Assembly: GCA_949130485.1 (NCBI GenBank)
Contig: OX422198.1
Location: forward strand, 7,103,763-7,167,762
Source of the DNA: Agelas oroides
Lineage: Eukaryota; Porifera; Demospongiae; Agelasida; Agelasidae
Reading direction: 5' to 3'
DNA length: 64,000 nucleotides
In this document: piece after piece, positions 32,175 through 44,300 of the stretch
Numbering within the stretch: position 1 is the stretch's first letter
Layout of the letters: the number at the start of each line of letters is the position of its first letter
Notes under the pieces: model-generated
What the model was told of the DNA's origin: nothing
What the model saw: only the letters and a program-made list of their open reading frames with translations
Databases searched by the model: none
Position numbers and translations under genes: made by a program

Positions 32175-35100
32175 ATGGCTTCTACAGCGACCCTGAAGGA
32201 TCGTACGAAGCACTACTTCAGCGCCCACGGTCGATTTTGCGCTTCTCACCCATGGGAGGTCATCGTCACCATAGTAACACTGACCGTCTGTGTGCTCTCC
32301 ATGAGTGTGTTAAGCGGGGGAAAGGTGGGGACGGTGTGCGGCGTTAGCAAGCCCTGCAAAGCCAAGCCGGACGACGAACAGGTTTGGAAGACACTTACCA
32401 ATATGTCTAGTAAGCTTTGAAGCTAAATACTCTATTTCAAGTGCACCAACAAGGCTTCTCACGGGGACAGCAAAACGAAATGGGCTGCTGTGGATGAACA
32501 TGGGTACATTTTGGGAAGAAGAGTTGCGTGGACTAACATTAGTTGTGTCCTGGGGGTACAAATGTAAACAACGGAACTGCTTTGTGTAGGAGGAACCAAA
32601 GTCTGTTCACCTGTTCACTCATGGGGAACATCCACTTATTAAATGGAATGTCCCAATGCTCTGTCTGTCCTCCTTCAGGTAGCAGATACGGTCCTACTAT
32701 CGATCGTCAACAGTCTAGCTGTCATATACATCTACAACCAGTTTGCTAGTCTGAGAAAAGCAGGATCCAAGTACCTTCTCGGTAAGTTTAAATTTAGTTG
32801 GATAAAAACTCAAACTCCTGGTCAGGTTATCGACTGGTTTTTAATTGTTTCACCTCCTTATTTCTCCTCTCCCTCCCTCCCTTCTTCCCTCTCCCTCTTC
32901 CTTCATTCACACACGCACATGCAGGCATTGCTGGACTCTTCACGATATTTGCAAGTTTTGTTTTTGGCAGTGGAGTTGTAAACCTGATCGATGAGAAGGT
33001 CTCCGGACTCAAGTGAGTTGCAACGTGATTGGTCAGTTTGGTATTATTGGATGGCGAATGATCCTGGAGTGTGTGTAGCACGTGTCTACTATAGATAATG
33101 ACTAGGCACCGGTCAGGAGAGCAAAGTGGAGTGCCAAGCACATGTTTGCATGCACAAAATGCCTGAGGTATCACCTGATAGCTTGGTCAAATGTTAATCC
33201 CACCACGTGTGTGGGAGTTATGATCGATTAGTTAGGACGAACCAGTAAAACATACAAGTTAAAAATCAGGAGATTTATTGGTGAAAACCAGGCCACCATA
33301 GTTAGAAATGAGATTCAGACATAAAACATGAATTTAGAATCGTGCTATGGAATGTGGAATTGCGCCTTTAATGACAGTTACTTTCGTTTTTATTTCACAG
33401 TGAGGCTTTGCCCTTCTTCCTCCTTCTCATTGACTTGTCGAGAGCAAGCGCCCTCGCCAAGTTTGCCTTCGAGTCCCGAACTAAGGTGACCTTTCATCAC
33501 ACCACATTTAGCTACAGTCACACCATGCCCATGTCATGAATAAGTATGCAGCAATGAATCTGTTTACTATTGTTTCTGTTGCTGGGGTAAAAAATGTTCC
33601 GAAATGTCCGTGTTACCCAACAGTCTTTGGACTATGGTTGCTAGCTAGTCTAGAAGCTAATTCTGATCAGCAGGCCATGTTCTAGCCTGGCCCACTAAAG
33701 TGTCTGAGTGTGAATATATTTATCTGGCATCCAACAACCGGGTACACCTGATGCTTAGCCAATCCTGGGACAGTTGATGGCATTGAGAAGTATCCTGGGA
33801 CAGTTGATGGCATTGAGAACGTATCCTGGGACGGTTGATGGCATTGTGAATGTATCCTGGGACGGTTGATGGCATTGAGAATGTATCCTGGGACAGTTGA
33901 TGGCATTGAGAAGTATCCAGGGACAGTTGATGGCATTGAGAAGTATCCTGGGACAGTTGATGGCATTGAGAACGTATCCTGGGACGGTTGATGGCATTGA
34001 GAAGTATCCTGGGACAGTTGATGGCATTGAGAATGTATCCTGGGACAGTTGATGGCATTGAGAAGTATCCTGGGACAGTTGATGGCATTGAGAAGTATCC
34101 TGGGACAGTTGATGGCATTGAGAATGTATCCGAGGACAGTTGATGGCATTGTGAATGTATCCTGCCACACTTTAATTTATGGTGCACTCCCCACAGGAGG
34201 AGGTACGTGAGAACATTGGACGTGGGATGTCAGTCCTGGGGCCCAACATGACCCTCGACACTCTTGTGGAGATACTACTCATTGGAATTGGGACCATCTC
34301 AGGTACGTTTTCCCATTTTCCTCAGATGTGCAGAATGAAGCGTTGAACAAGAATTCTTAGTGGGTCTTCTTAATTCTTAGCCCATTGTGTGTGAGCATGA
34401 GTGATGTTTGATCAACTGCAGGTGTGCGCCAATTGGAGATGATCTGCTGCTTTGGTTGTATGTCCATCATGGCCAACTACCTCGTGTTCATGACCTTCTT
34501 CCCAGCATCCCTGGCCCTAGTGCTGGAGGTAAGAGAAACACACATAACACGGGGTCATCCTAGCCCCCGTGTTCCAGTCCTCCACCACAGCTATCATAAC
34601 TTGCCGTGTGAGTAGTATATACTCCAATAGTGACAATAGCTGTGGTGGAGTGCTGGAAACATGGCTAGCGTTGTTCATTGTATCAATGTTGGTAATCATT
34701 ATCTTCTTTCTGTCTCTCCTCCTGCCAGGTGTGTCCCTACAATCCTTCCAACTCTTTAGACTCTTTAGACAAGCTGGCACGGGACATGCAGGAGGAGGAG
34801 AGGAAACCGAACCCCGTGGTGCAGAGGGTCAAGGTCATCATGGCTCTGGGACTGCTCGTGGTTCACCTTCACAGCCGGTTCTTCTCCACTGTGACTGGGC
34901 TCTCATTTGGGCTGGGCCCTGCTGAGGACGAGGGTAGCTCCCCAGGCAGGGAAGGCGAGGAGGGGAGTAGTGACATAGGAGAGGGAGGAATCGAGAAAGT
35001 CCCCCTTCAGGAATACCTCTGGTGGAAGGTGTTCAACCTCTCAGTAGATCAGGTAGGAACTGCTGCTCTTTTATTTTCATTTAGCTCAACATAACATTAG

Positions 35101-38100
35101 TTTCGGTTCTTTTACTCTTCTCTCTCTCTCTTCTGCTCCACCTCTCTCTTCCTCCCCTCTCCTCTCTTCCCTCCCTCTCCCCCTCACAGCTTATTACCAT
35201 AACTCTAGCAGCGGTGCTGTTTGTCAAGTACATCTTCTTTGACAAGTCCAAGACATTTGACTCCAGTGTCCCACCCACCCCCACCCACTCCTGGCATATC
35301 TCACACAGCTTAGACAAGAGGATCCCTTCCTCCCACACCCCTCTATTCTGTACACCACCTCAACTCAGCAACAATTTTGCTTTTCCTGAAAGTAGATGTC
35401 CCCTAGTAAACGGTCCCCTAGTAAACGGACACTTTCAATCAGAAGAGTTTGCAAGGCTGCTCAGTCAAGGGGCGATGATTAACAATGAAACTGATGTCAC
35501 CCCTCTTGCTCTCCCATCTGTGGCAAAAGAAAAAGATTTGACCAAACCTCAAACAGAACTAAGAGAGCCGTCCTCCTTACCAGCGAAGTGTACCGTTGAT
35601 ATTATCGTAGCTCCTCAGTGCGTCTCTGCTAGCACCCAGACTGAGTTTGAAGATAGAGTACAAGTAGTTCCTAGGTTCACATGGAACGATGGGGAGGAAG
35701 ATGAGGAGGAGGAGGAGAGAAGCACATGTTCTGAAGAAGATCCCAAAGCACCAACCCTTCCACCCAGGCCACTGGAAAAATGTCTCGCCATATTTAAATC
35801 CAATGTAAGTTGGAATGATAATTTTCTGCCCACTGAAATAACAGTGTAATATTGTCCTGATTATGCAAACATTACAGCCTAAGCCCCTCGAATACTTTTT
35901 CTTTGTCACTGGTGCATAACTCCTTAGTCTCGTTCCCAGACTCTTTTTGAGGAGGCAGCATGGGAATGAGGCTAATACATCCTATATGTGACCAGCTAAT
36001 GTGTAGAGTAGTCAATTAGGTTTCACTCTTCCCTCCTATGTTTGCAGAGTGGTGCATCATCACTTACTGATGAGGAGATTCTACAACTAGTTGCAGGGAA
36101 GCACATCCCAGCTTACAAACTGGAGAGCGCTCTTGAAGATCCTGAGAGGGGTGTAGCTGTCCGACGGAAGCTAATCACCCGGCAGCTCAACTCGGGCTCC
36201 AACCTTGACAACCTTCCTTTCAGTGGCTATGACTACTCCCTGGTGATGGGCGCATGTTGTGAGAACGTGATTGGCTACTTGCCTGTCCCGGTTGGCGTCG
36301 CAGGTCCACTCTTGCTAGATGGAGTCCCCTACTGTGTTCCGATGGCTACAACTGAAGGGACACTTGTTGCCAGCACAAACAGGGGCTGTAGGGCAGTTGC
36401 TTCAACAGCTGGTGTAAAAAGCTATATCATTGGGGATGGTATGACCCGGGGACCGGTCGTGAGATTGCCGTCAGCCGCTGAGGCTAGTGCTCTGAAATTG
36501 TGGCTAGATGACCACCAGAACTTTGCCTCACTTGAGGGAGAATTCAATTCTACTAGTCGATTTGCGATGTTGAAGTCTCTACAGACAGCCATAGCTGGGA
36601 GACTAGTGTATATCCGATTCAAGGCGACCACTGGGGACGCCATGGGCATGAATATGTTGTCAAAGGTAGGTATAAATGAGTCTTGAGAGATAAAACTAAC
36701 CAAATGACAATTTCACTGATAAGGGCCGCACAATTGCTCTAGAAGTTGGAAAATGAATTTGCCATCACACTTATTTTTTTCCCATTCCTGTACTTGCAGG
36801 GTGTTGAGCGAGTTTTGCAGTTTGTGAAGTCTAAATTTCCTGAAATGGATGTCATTAGCTTGAGTGGCAACTTCTGTACCGATAAGAAACCAGCGGCAAT
36901 CAACTGGCTGGAGGGGAGAGGGAAGTCAGTCGTCTGTGAGGCTGTCATACCAGCACAGGTGGTAAAACAGGTGCGTAGCATTGAACAGGCCTGTTCGGAC
37001 AGTCACTAACTCTGGTGTACATCCTCTATTCCAGACACTATAGCCCCACACTACTCTACTATCTAATGTCCCCATTCCATCATCTATGCCATACTATTAC
37101 ATGTTACTTACTCTGTCTCCACTCCATTCCATCATCTACAATCAATATCTATACTCACCCACACTCCTGTCTATGTCTCCCTTCATTCAACACCAGGTAC
37201 TAAAGACCAGTGTGGATGCTCTGGTAGACCTCAACATCAGCAAGAACTTGGTTGGATCAGCAATGGCGGGATCCATAGGAGGGTTCAACGCTCATGCTGC
37301 AAACATTGTTAGCGCTATCTTCATTGCAACCGGACAGGTATGCTAGTTAGATTGTAGTCTCGGTCCCAGACCCAAAACCAACCCCAGCGCGGATCACGGA
37401 TATATGCGCCGGATGAGGTCTGGGGACGAGACTAGTTAGATTGTTGCTTTTTGTTTACCTAAACTTGTGAGAATGCCCCCTAGTTGGTTATACATTGATG
37501 TACGGATGCTTATGGTTCCTAATAACTAGCACAGTAGCATGTGCATACGAAGACGTACATACATGACTGAAGGCATTCTGTACTGTAATTTCGAAACTAG
37601 ACCCTCATACACATGGAAGAAGAAGAGAAGGGAGGGTTCCCGCATGTGAGGGTTTGGTTCAAAACCATACACACGTTTATAGCAGCTCCATTGTAGGACA
37701 TATTTTTGGTCTTAGCTACTTCTCTCAATCTTATCCCTGAATGATGAATGTACGACCCTCTCTCTACTCTAGGATCCTGCCCAGAATGTTGCCAGCTCAA
37801 ACTGTATCACCCTCATGGAGCACAGTGGCGTGAAGGGAGAGGACCTCTACATGTCCTGTACCATGCCCTCTGTAGAGATTGGAACCATCGGAGGGGGGAC
37901 TGTCCTACCACCGCAGGCTACCTGCCTCAAGGTAGGAGGAGCCCTATCTCTATTCCAGCCTAGCTGACAAGGCCTGGTGTTGATGAAAATGTGTCTTGCA
38001 CAGTGGGTGACCGTGTACAGATCTGCCTTTTTATAAAGGTTCCTTAAACGTTTTCCTCCACAGATGCTTGGTGTGCAGGGTGCCCACCACAATAAGCCAG

Positions 38101-38719
38101 GAGAGAATGCAACCCAGCTGGCTAGGATCGTGTGTGGAACAGTACTGGCTGGTGAGCTGTCTCTCCTCTCTGCCCTTGCTGCAGGACACCTCGTCAGAAG
38201 CCACCTCACACACAACAGGTGAGAGGAGAATGTGTGCATTTAGAAAAATCTTCCTGTGGCAAAAAGAAAATGTAGTTTTAATTGTGAACAATGGTGAAGG
38301 AATTGAGAGGATGGTCAAGAAAGCGGGAAAAAAAACAGCATTGCTGTCAGGAGTGGGATTCGAACCCACGCCTACAAGAGTAGACTGCGACCTGAACGCA
38401 GCGCCTTAGACCGCTCGGCCATCCTGACATGCTGTCGAGTTGGATGTTAATTAATCAGCATGTACTGGGTGAGAGAAGGTAGGAGGACATGGCTGACTTA
38501 AATACAAGTATTCGATGAAGAAGCAAGCCTGAAAAACCCTCTTGGTAAAAGCCCAATTTCAAAATCAATAGTGATGACCACCATGTAACCACGCCCTCTT
38601 TTCTCCACTTCATCACCCTGTGTGACTGTTTCCCTCTCTTCCTCTGTAGATCGAACCTGAACCTTGCATCCATACCAGAGATACCGCCCACTTCAGAACC
38701 CAAGAGAACTCCACCCTAG
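32175..38719 (+). CDS. HMGCR: 3-hydroxy-3-methylglutaryl-CoA reductase
   Basis: Endoplasmic-reticulum enzyme that makes mevalonate from HMG-CoA with NADPH. Fourteen exons join in phase (32175-32381, 32679-32781, 32925-33012, 33401-33485, 34197-34302, 34422-34528, 34729-35052, 35190-35804, 36048-36665, 36800-36970, 37197-37337, 37773-37931, 38064-38218, 38650-38719), giving about 982 residues. The N-terminal membrane domain includes [39 protein letters not shown] and [21 protein letters not shown] long acidic linker follows. The catalytic domain has [15 protein letters not shown] (Glu), DKKPAAINW (Lys), [15 protein letters not shown] (Asp) and [12 protein letters not shown] (His). The serine in HNRSNLNL corresponds to the AMPK-inhibited site of mammals. 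The Insig-contact motif YIYF reads YIYN here. Introns contain a 30-bp minisatellite and an antisense tRNA-Leu. Confidence 0.96.
33755..34165. repeat. 30-bp minisatellite in an HMGCR intron
   Basis: About 13 copies of ATCCTGGGACAGTTGATGGC plus ATTGAGAAGT, with a 31-bp form (GAATGT or GAACGT) and A/G variants. Long open frames across it on the minus strand are artefacts. The next HMGCR exon begins about 30 bp after the array. Confidence 0.93.
35925..35974. repeat. Short hairpin, TAGCCTCGTTCCCAGGC family
   Basis: TAGTCTCGTTCCCAGA and its inverted partner CATGGGAATGAGGCTA with a short loop, in the HMGCR intron just before the catalytic-domain exon. Confidence 0.75.
38328..38335 (-). terminator. 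RNA polymerase III terminator of tRNA-Leu
   Basis: On the minus strand a run of eight T begins about 10 bases after the tRNA 3' end, as expected for a polymerase III stop signal. Confidence 0.8.
38345..38428 (-). tRNA. tRNA-Leu(CAG): tRNA-Leu (anticodon CAG)
   Basis: Reads GTCAGGATGGCCGAGCGGTC at the 5' end (perfect A box), an anticodon loop with CAG in GCGTTCAGGTCGC, a long variable arm typical of class II tRNAs, and GGGTTCGAATCCC (perfect B box). The acceptor stem GTCAGGA pairs fully with TCCTGAC and the discriminator base is A. It has 84 nucleotides and no intron. It sits antisense in the last HMGCR intron. CCA is not encoded, as normal for eukaryotes. Confidence 0.97.
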
Positions 38720-39016
38720 TAGCTACATGAAGAAGAACACTCTAGTGTTTTTGTCTAGCTGTTTGTATATGTGCACAAATATCAGTATGCTGGCATATTC
38801 CTGTCTTCAAATTATAGCCTTTTTTTAAAATAATTTCAATGCATGTCTGAACAAGTTCATCGCCACCCTAGTAGCTACATGAAGAAGAACACTCTAGTGT
38901 TTTTGTCTAGCTGTTTGTATATGTGCACAAATATCAGTATGCTGGCATATTCCTGTCTTCAAATTATAGCCTTTTTTAAAAATAATTTCAATGCATGTCT
39001 GAACAAGTTCATCGCC
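38711..39016. repeat. 152-bp tandem duplication at the HMGCR 3' end
   Basis: CCACCCTAGTAGCTACATGA at 38711 recurs at 38863. The two copies are nearly identical over about 152 bp (only length differences in the T/A run). The first copy begins in the last two codons and the TAG stop of HMGCR, so the duplicate carries a spare end of the coding sequence into the 3'UTR. Confidence 0.95.
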
Positions 39017-39067
39017 ACAGCATCAGTCTGCAATTGGACTGTAGCTCCACTGCATGCCGTCCTTTGG

Positions 39068-41334
39068 CTAATATTCCCCTATCCTTTGCTGGAGTTGTGC
39101 TATTGCTGTCCTGAGTCTGTCAGCCTCTTCTCCCCACTGTCTTCTACGTGCCTGGGCCTCCTGGAGTTGACGGTGAAGCCTCGTCAACTGGGCCTGGTGA
39201 CGTTTCTAGGTAGGAGAGAACTATCTGAAAGTGAGCATATTCGCTTCTGTCTAGGATGGACAGTATAAAGGTCATCAACCTGATCGAGGAAACAAAACTG
39301 GTGTGGGTTGAAATTACTCAACAACAAGTTAGTACATTATACAAGCTTATCCTCGAACCCAGGCTTTCCATTCAGGATTTTGTCTCGCAGCTTTGGAGAA
39401 AAAAATCAGACCAAAGCTGCGAGACAAAATCCGGAACTGAAAGCTAATACAAGCGGTTTGAGGCTAATACAAGCCTGGTGTGGCGGTCAAATTACTGGAC
39501 ACAAACATACTATGGAAAGTAGGACATTTCCCAATGAGCAATCCGATTATTACTCCACCCCTTGATCTGCAGGGAAGGCAACTTACTCGAGCCATTTCTG
39601 CTTCTCTTCTTAGCTGCTGAATATGATCTCTGCTTGACTGTACCTACAAATGTAAAGACTGACCATATCACACACATTCTGACACACAACAACGGTCAGC
39701 ACGTAGCCTCAACCCCACGGCTTCACCTATAGACTGCAAGCAATCAAATATTGGAGCCAGAGAAGGCCTGGGAACGATACTTCATGGTCAGATGTATACC
39801 TAGCCTCATTCCCAGGCCCTCCCGCTCCGGAACACAAACAGGGGAGCCTGGGAACGATACTTCATACCCTCTTTTGCAGTTCCCTGTTCTCTTCCTCCAG
39901 GACAGTTTTGGTGGCCTCAGCTGTGGCAACCTGGTCCTGCAGAGCTGTCTGTTTCTCTCCACTGAGAACCTTAAGACCCTCTCCCTGCAAATAGCTGCTT
40001 CCTGAAGAAATAAATAAATAACCTTATGAGCAATAGTCTCGTCCCAAGAGGTGCTTGTTCTTATCAAATCTCACTTCTCTCCTTCAAGCTGCCGATCTTC
40101 TTCCTGAGTCCCTCCAGCTCCTGCTGCACGGGAGAAGCTTGCTCCACCTCCTCTGTCAAGGCCCGATGCCTTGCCATCTTCTCCTCATACTGCTGTTGTA
40201 CCTTCCTCTCCTTCTCTATTACCTCCCTCGTCCACTTCAACTCAAGCCTGAGTTCTTGCGTCTCTGACACGAGGGCATTGATTTCCTTTTCAAGGTTCTC
40301 CTTCTCCTGGGTGGTCTGGGCTGCCTTGTCCTCCGCCAGGCAGATGCCTTTCGCCGCACCACAGATGTGCTGCTCTATGGAACACAGACGCTCCTTCTCT
40401 GTGTCAGGGACAGAACCAATGGTGTGTGGGGTTAGTGACAAGAGAAAATTCTAGTGGGGGTACGTTATGCTATCAACATACCTTGGTGAAGCTGGTCCTG
40501 GGGAGATATTGAGATGCGTCATTCAAGATATAACACTCAAAAACACCCGCTACGGCTTGCCTCAGCTGAATATAAAGCCAGCAATCGCTGGGAATTGAAC
40601 CCAGGGCACTTGGTGACATGGCTCAAGCCAGGAGTTTCTGGTTTAATCCTCGGCAACTGCCAGCTTTTCACATTCTTACATCAGACATGTCTTTCTACTT
40701 GAGTCACACTACCTCTAGTTTTCGGAGTGTCTCTGCTCTGTGTTCAACCTCAAAGTGCTGAGAGTCCTGCGCCGCCACGAGTTCATTGGCCAGCTCAGGC
40801 AGTGACTGGCCCACGTCTTGCATGTGCTCCACTGGAAGGAAGACTTCAGTAGGCGCTACAAGAATATAGTGCATCAGGTAAGAACTTACTCCACTGTTAC
40901 TGTCTATGGGTAAGTCCATGCACAGCAATTTTTTTAAGTTTTGTATCTTTGGTTTATAAATACACTTGATTTATTCTCTAGTATCAAAACTTCCACAGTG
41001 GTTATAACAGAGAAGAGAATTCGTATCTGTTGGCTATGTCACGAGAAGGCTCTATTAAAGTGCATGCATGCCTGTTAACAGGGATGGTTGAAAATAACCA
41101 TCTTTTTCACTCATTACCAGGGTGCCCTTGCTCGCTGAAATATTCTCTGCCATATCTCTCAGTACTTGGAATAGCACTATCACTGATACCACTGTTGGTG
41201 AGCGTTCTGAATTCCTCCAGAAGAGAGGCAAGTCCTTCAGCCATTGCATGCAGCTGCAATGTTACCGCGCGCGCCCCCCCAGTTTCTAGCCGGCTCACTC
41301 TACAGCACGTGTGTGCACTGCTCGAAGATGCCAA
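39068..41334 (-). CDS. Coiled-coil protein of unknown family
   Basis: Exons seen on the minus strand: 41334 (or 41248) to about 41118, about 40867-40716, a tiny one near 40502-40487 (DQLHQ), about 40411-40070, about 39985-39870, about 39645-39593, and a last one about 39211-39068. The product begins MASSSSAHTC or, at an internal ATG I find more likely, MAEGLASLLEEFRTL. Most of the rest is predicted coiled coil: HFEVEHRAETLRKLE, QEKENLEKEINALVSETQEL, EVEQASPVQQELEGLRKKIG, TKTVLEEENRELQKR, SSRDHIQQLRREAEMAR, RLHRQLQEAQARRRQWGEEA, ending LQQRIGEY. The total is roughly 300 residues. I do not recognise the family; centrosomal, ciliary or cytoskeletal proteins look like this. The longer start would overlap the ceramidase start on the other strand; the shorter leaves about 80 bp between the two genes. 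Confidence 0.7.
39360..39447. repeat. Hairpin with CGCAGCTTTGG / CCAAAGCTGCG arms
   Basis: AGGATTTTGTCTCGCAGCTT and its inverted copy are separated by about 17 bp in a coiled-coil-gene intron. A related, less perfect hairpin (GGATTTTGTCTTGCAG) lies at about 52380-52508 in EFL1, so this is a second dispersed hairpin family. Confidence 0.8.
40578..40668 (-). mobile_element. tRNA-derived SINE-like fragment
   Basis: On the minus strand CCCTGGGTTCAATTCCCAGC contains a polymerase III B-box core (GGTTCAATTCC), preceded by GCTTGAGCCATGTCACCAAG. It resembles the fragment at 11940-12020. No cloverleaf is possible. It lies in an intron of the coiled-coil gene. Confidence 0.5.
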
Positions 41335-44300
41335 GTAGAATAGTGCGTGATTTCTTGCCGGGAAGTTCCGACATAGACTGGTGTGAAACCAACTATGTGA
41401 AATCCAAGTACATAGCCGAGTATTATAACACGGTAAGATACGCGAGCTGCATGCGTTGTGAATTTATGGGGTGGGGCTCGTATAATGATACTGTAATTAA
41501 TTTTATCCAGGTTAGTAATCTTATTTACTTGGTGATGCCACCTCTCCTAATGTGAGTTGAACACTCCAGTTGAATACCCCCCTTGTGTCTAGTCTCACCA
41601 AGGGCTCGATGCGCCCTTGGCCTCACATAGTCAAAGTCTTGTTGGAGGGAGAGCCGAGTACACTGCCCAACATGGCACATCTAGCAATGTAAACCCCATG
41701 GTGCACACCAAATATTTTCAAACAGGCCTGCACTACCACCCACCCCAGTTGTAGTCTCGCGCGGCCAGACCCTTCCTTCCGGGTAGGGTCTGGCCTAGCC
41801 TCGTTCCCAGGCCCGTTTGAAATTTTTTTTCAAACAGGCCTGGGGACGAGGCTAGGTCTGGCCACATGTGACTACCTCAGTTGGAGTGGGTGTTGGAACA
41901 AGTCTTATAAGGGTAGTGTACCAGACTCTTCCTTTTCCAGCAAGACCCTGAGATTACCTTGTGTCCACTAGACTCTTCTTTCCCTCAGCTTCCTGTTTCG
42001 TCACTATGCGAGGAATGTGGGTGGTGGGATCATTGCAGTGTGGATCCTTCTAGAGGTGGTGGGACTGGGGTCCATTTACTTCCACTCAACCCTCAGTTTT
42101 GCAGGACAGCTAATCGATGAGCTGGCTATCGCTTGGGTAATATTAGCAGGCTTTGCAATCTGGACGCCCAGTCATCTTCTTGCAAGATGGCCCTTTTATG
42201 GAAACAGGTGGGTTCGTTCCCCAAGACGAAATATCCCTAGAGACATACAGGTGGTGTGTGATGAGCCATCCGTCTAGTCTCATTCCCACACTCTTGTGTG
42301 TGGACAAGAGCCTGGGAATGAGGCTAACCATCACCTTACACGGTGCACACACTATAGCATTGTGAACCTATAGACCTACGAGTCAAGTAGGGAGGTTTAC
42401 AGTTGACATGAACACGTATTAACTTGACAACATCTTAGCAATCACTGAACAAATTTCAAATGTTCACAGTGGTTGCAACTTTGGACTGTACCATGGAAAC
42501 CAAATGCTTAGAAAGGTCAAAGGTCATTGTCAGAGTAGCAAGGCTATTAGACCAAACATTGTGTGTATCGAGATCCTTTCTAGCTCACTAACCGTCACTC
42601 AACTCATTAGTTCACTCACTAACCTTCACTCAACTCATTAGTTCACTCAACTCATTAGTTCACTCACTAACCTTCACTATGACAACAATGTGAACAGGCC
42701 ACATAAAACATGTCACAGGGGTTAAAGGCCAAATTCCAATAGAATTATGTAAATATATGGCTTTACTACTCTACTGGTGTGGTAGAGCAAATTGGGTTGT
42801 CAATGAAGAATTTCAAATGTATCTGCCTACCTGTAGCTGGTAGCAAGTTTGTGAGGTATAGTAGTCAGCTGGTCTCATCCCCGGTTGTGAGGTATAGTAG
42901 TCAGCTGGTCTCATCCCCAGGTTGTGAGGTATAGTAGTCAGCTGGTCTCATCCCCAGGTTGTGAGGTATAGTAGTCAGCTGGTCTCATCCCCAGGTTGTG
43001 AGGTATAGTAGTCAGCTGGTCTCATCCCCAGGTTGTGAGGTATAGTAGTCAGCTGGTCTCATCCCCAGGTTGTGAGGTATAGTAGTCAGCTGGTCTCATC
43101 CCCAGGTTGTGAGGTATAGTAGTCAGCTGGTCTCATCCCCAGGTTGTGAGGTATAGTAGTCAGCTGGTCTCATCCCCAGGTTCTCCTCCCACTTGGCAAC
43201 CAACTGCAAGCGATGGAAAGCTGGTTAAGGCCTGGGAACGAGACTATTGCATTATGTTGGAGCTGTGTTGTGTGTATGTTGGAGGATGTTTCCCATACAG
43301 GAGGAAGCTTGGGCAGTTTGCAGCCTTCCTGGGTGTCCTGGTGATATTCTTAGCTTTGGTGAAGCCGATCCTGAATGCCTTCATATTGATGAGTGTCTGC
43401 ATACTGGCCACTGTTCTGCTGCGTGTGGAAATGAAAGCGTAAGTGCACTTTTTCTGTTTGCCAGATTACACTCGTCTGTTGCCGACCCTTCGCTTGCAGA
43501 AAACGTAGATACCAAAGCTGTGCAACTGGAATGTACACATAAGTAGATTGAACAAGTTGTATACAAGTGTCTTGTTGGGAGTAGACATAAAGGTGCAATT
43601 TAGATGTCTGAGCTGATAAGTAGGTGTTGTGAGTACCAGGTCAGTTCTGCAATCTGATTGGTCTGCAAGATTTTTTTATATAATATTTTTTGGTTGCACA
43701 ACTTTTGGTGCGTAACTCACCAGACCACTTCTAGGAGGTGAATAGTTGGGGAGATTGTCACATGTACCATGGACTGCCATACTACACAAACTCATACGGC
43801 TATGGATTCCTATAAACTTGAGAGGATGTCTAGCCTAGCTCATTCCCAGGCCTTCACAGCTTGCAATACAAAATTCACACACAGAATGTCAGACTGCAAG
43901 CACACAGAATGATGTACTGCAAGTTACAAACGTACGAAGGCCTGGGAACAAGGCTAGGAGACGTCCCCATAGCCTAATTCCTACCAGACCTCTCTCTCTC
44001 TACCCCAGTTTTGTCACTTGCAGTATGAAAAGTGTCATTGGGGTGATGTGGATGTGTTTGATGTCTTCCCTCTTAGGTGCACAGACCGAAGGGCATGGAG
44101 ACTCTGCTACTTCACAATACTGTGGTTGGTGGTTGCCGTCACCGTCTGGCTGAGTGATAGAATCAACTGTAACCTCTGGTTGTCCATCGGTTTCCCCTAT
44201 CTTCACAGCCTGTGGCACATATTTGCCTTCCTGGCCTCCTACATAGGGTGTGTGCTGTGTGCATATCTGCATGCCTCAAGAGAAGCACCCTGGTTGAACC

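Noticed and set aside
33682-34187. Minus-strand open frames of 137-162 codons in the HMGCR intron
   Set aside because: Three frames of the same 30-bp minisatellite; repetitive products such as NAINCPRI with no family resemblance.
40578-40668. A second true tRNA gene
   Set aside because: The B box is good, but there is no acceptor stem or anticodon arm that pairs; better read as a tRNA-derived repeat.
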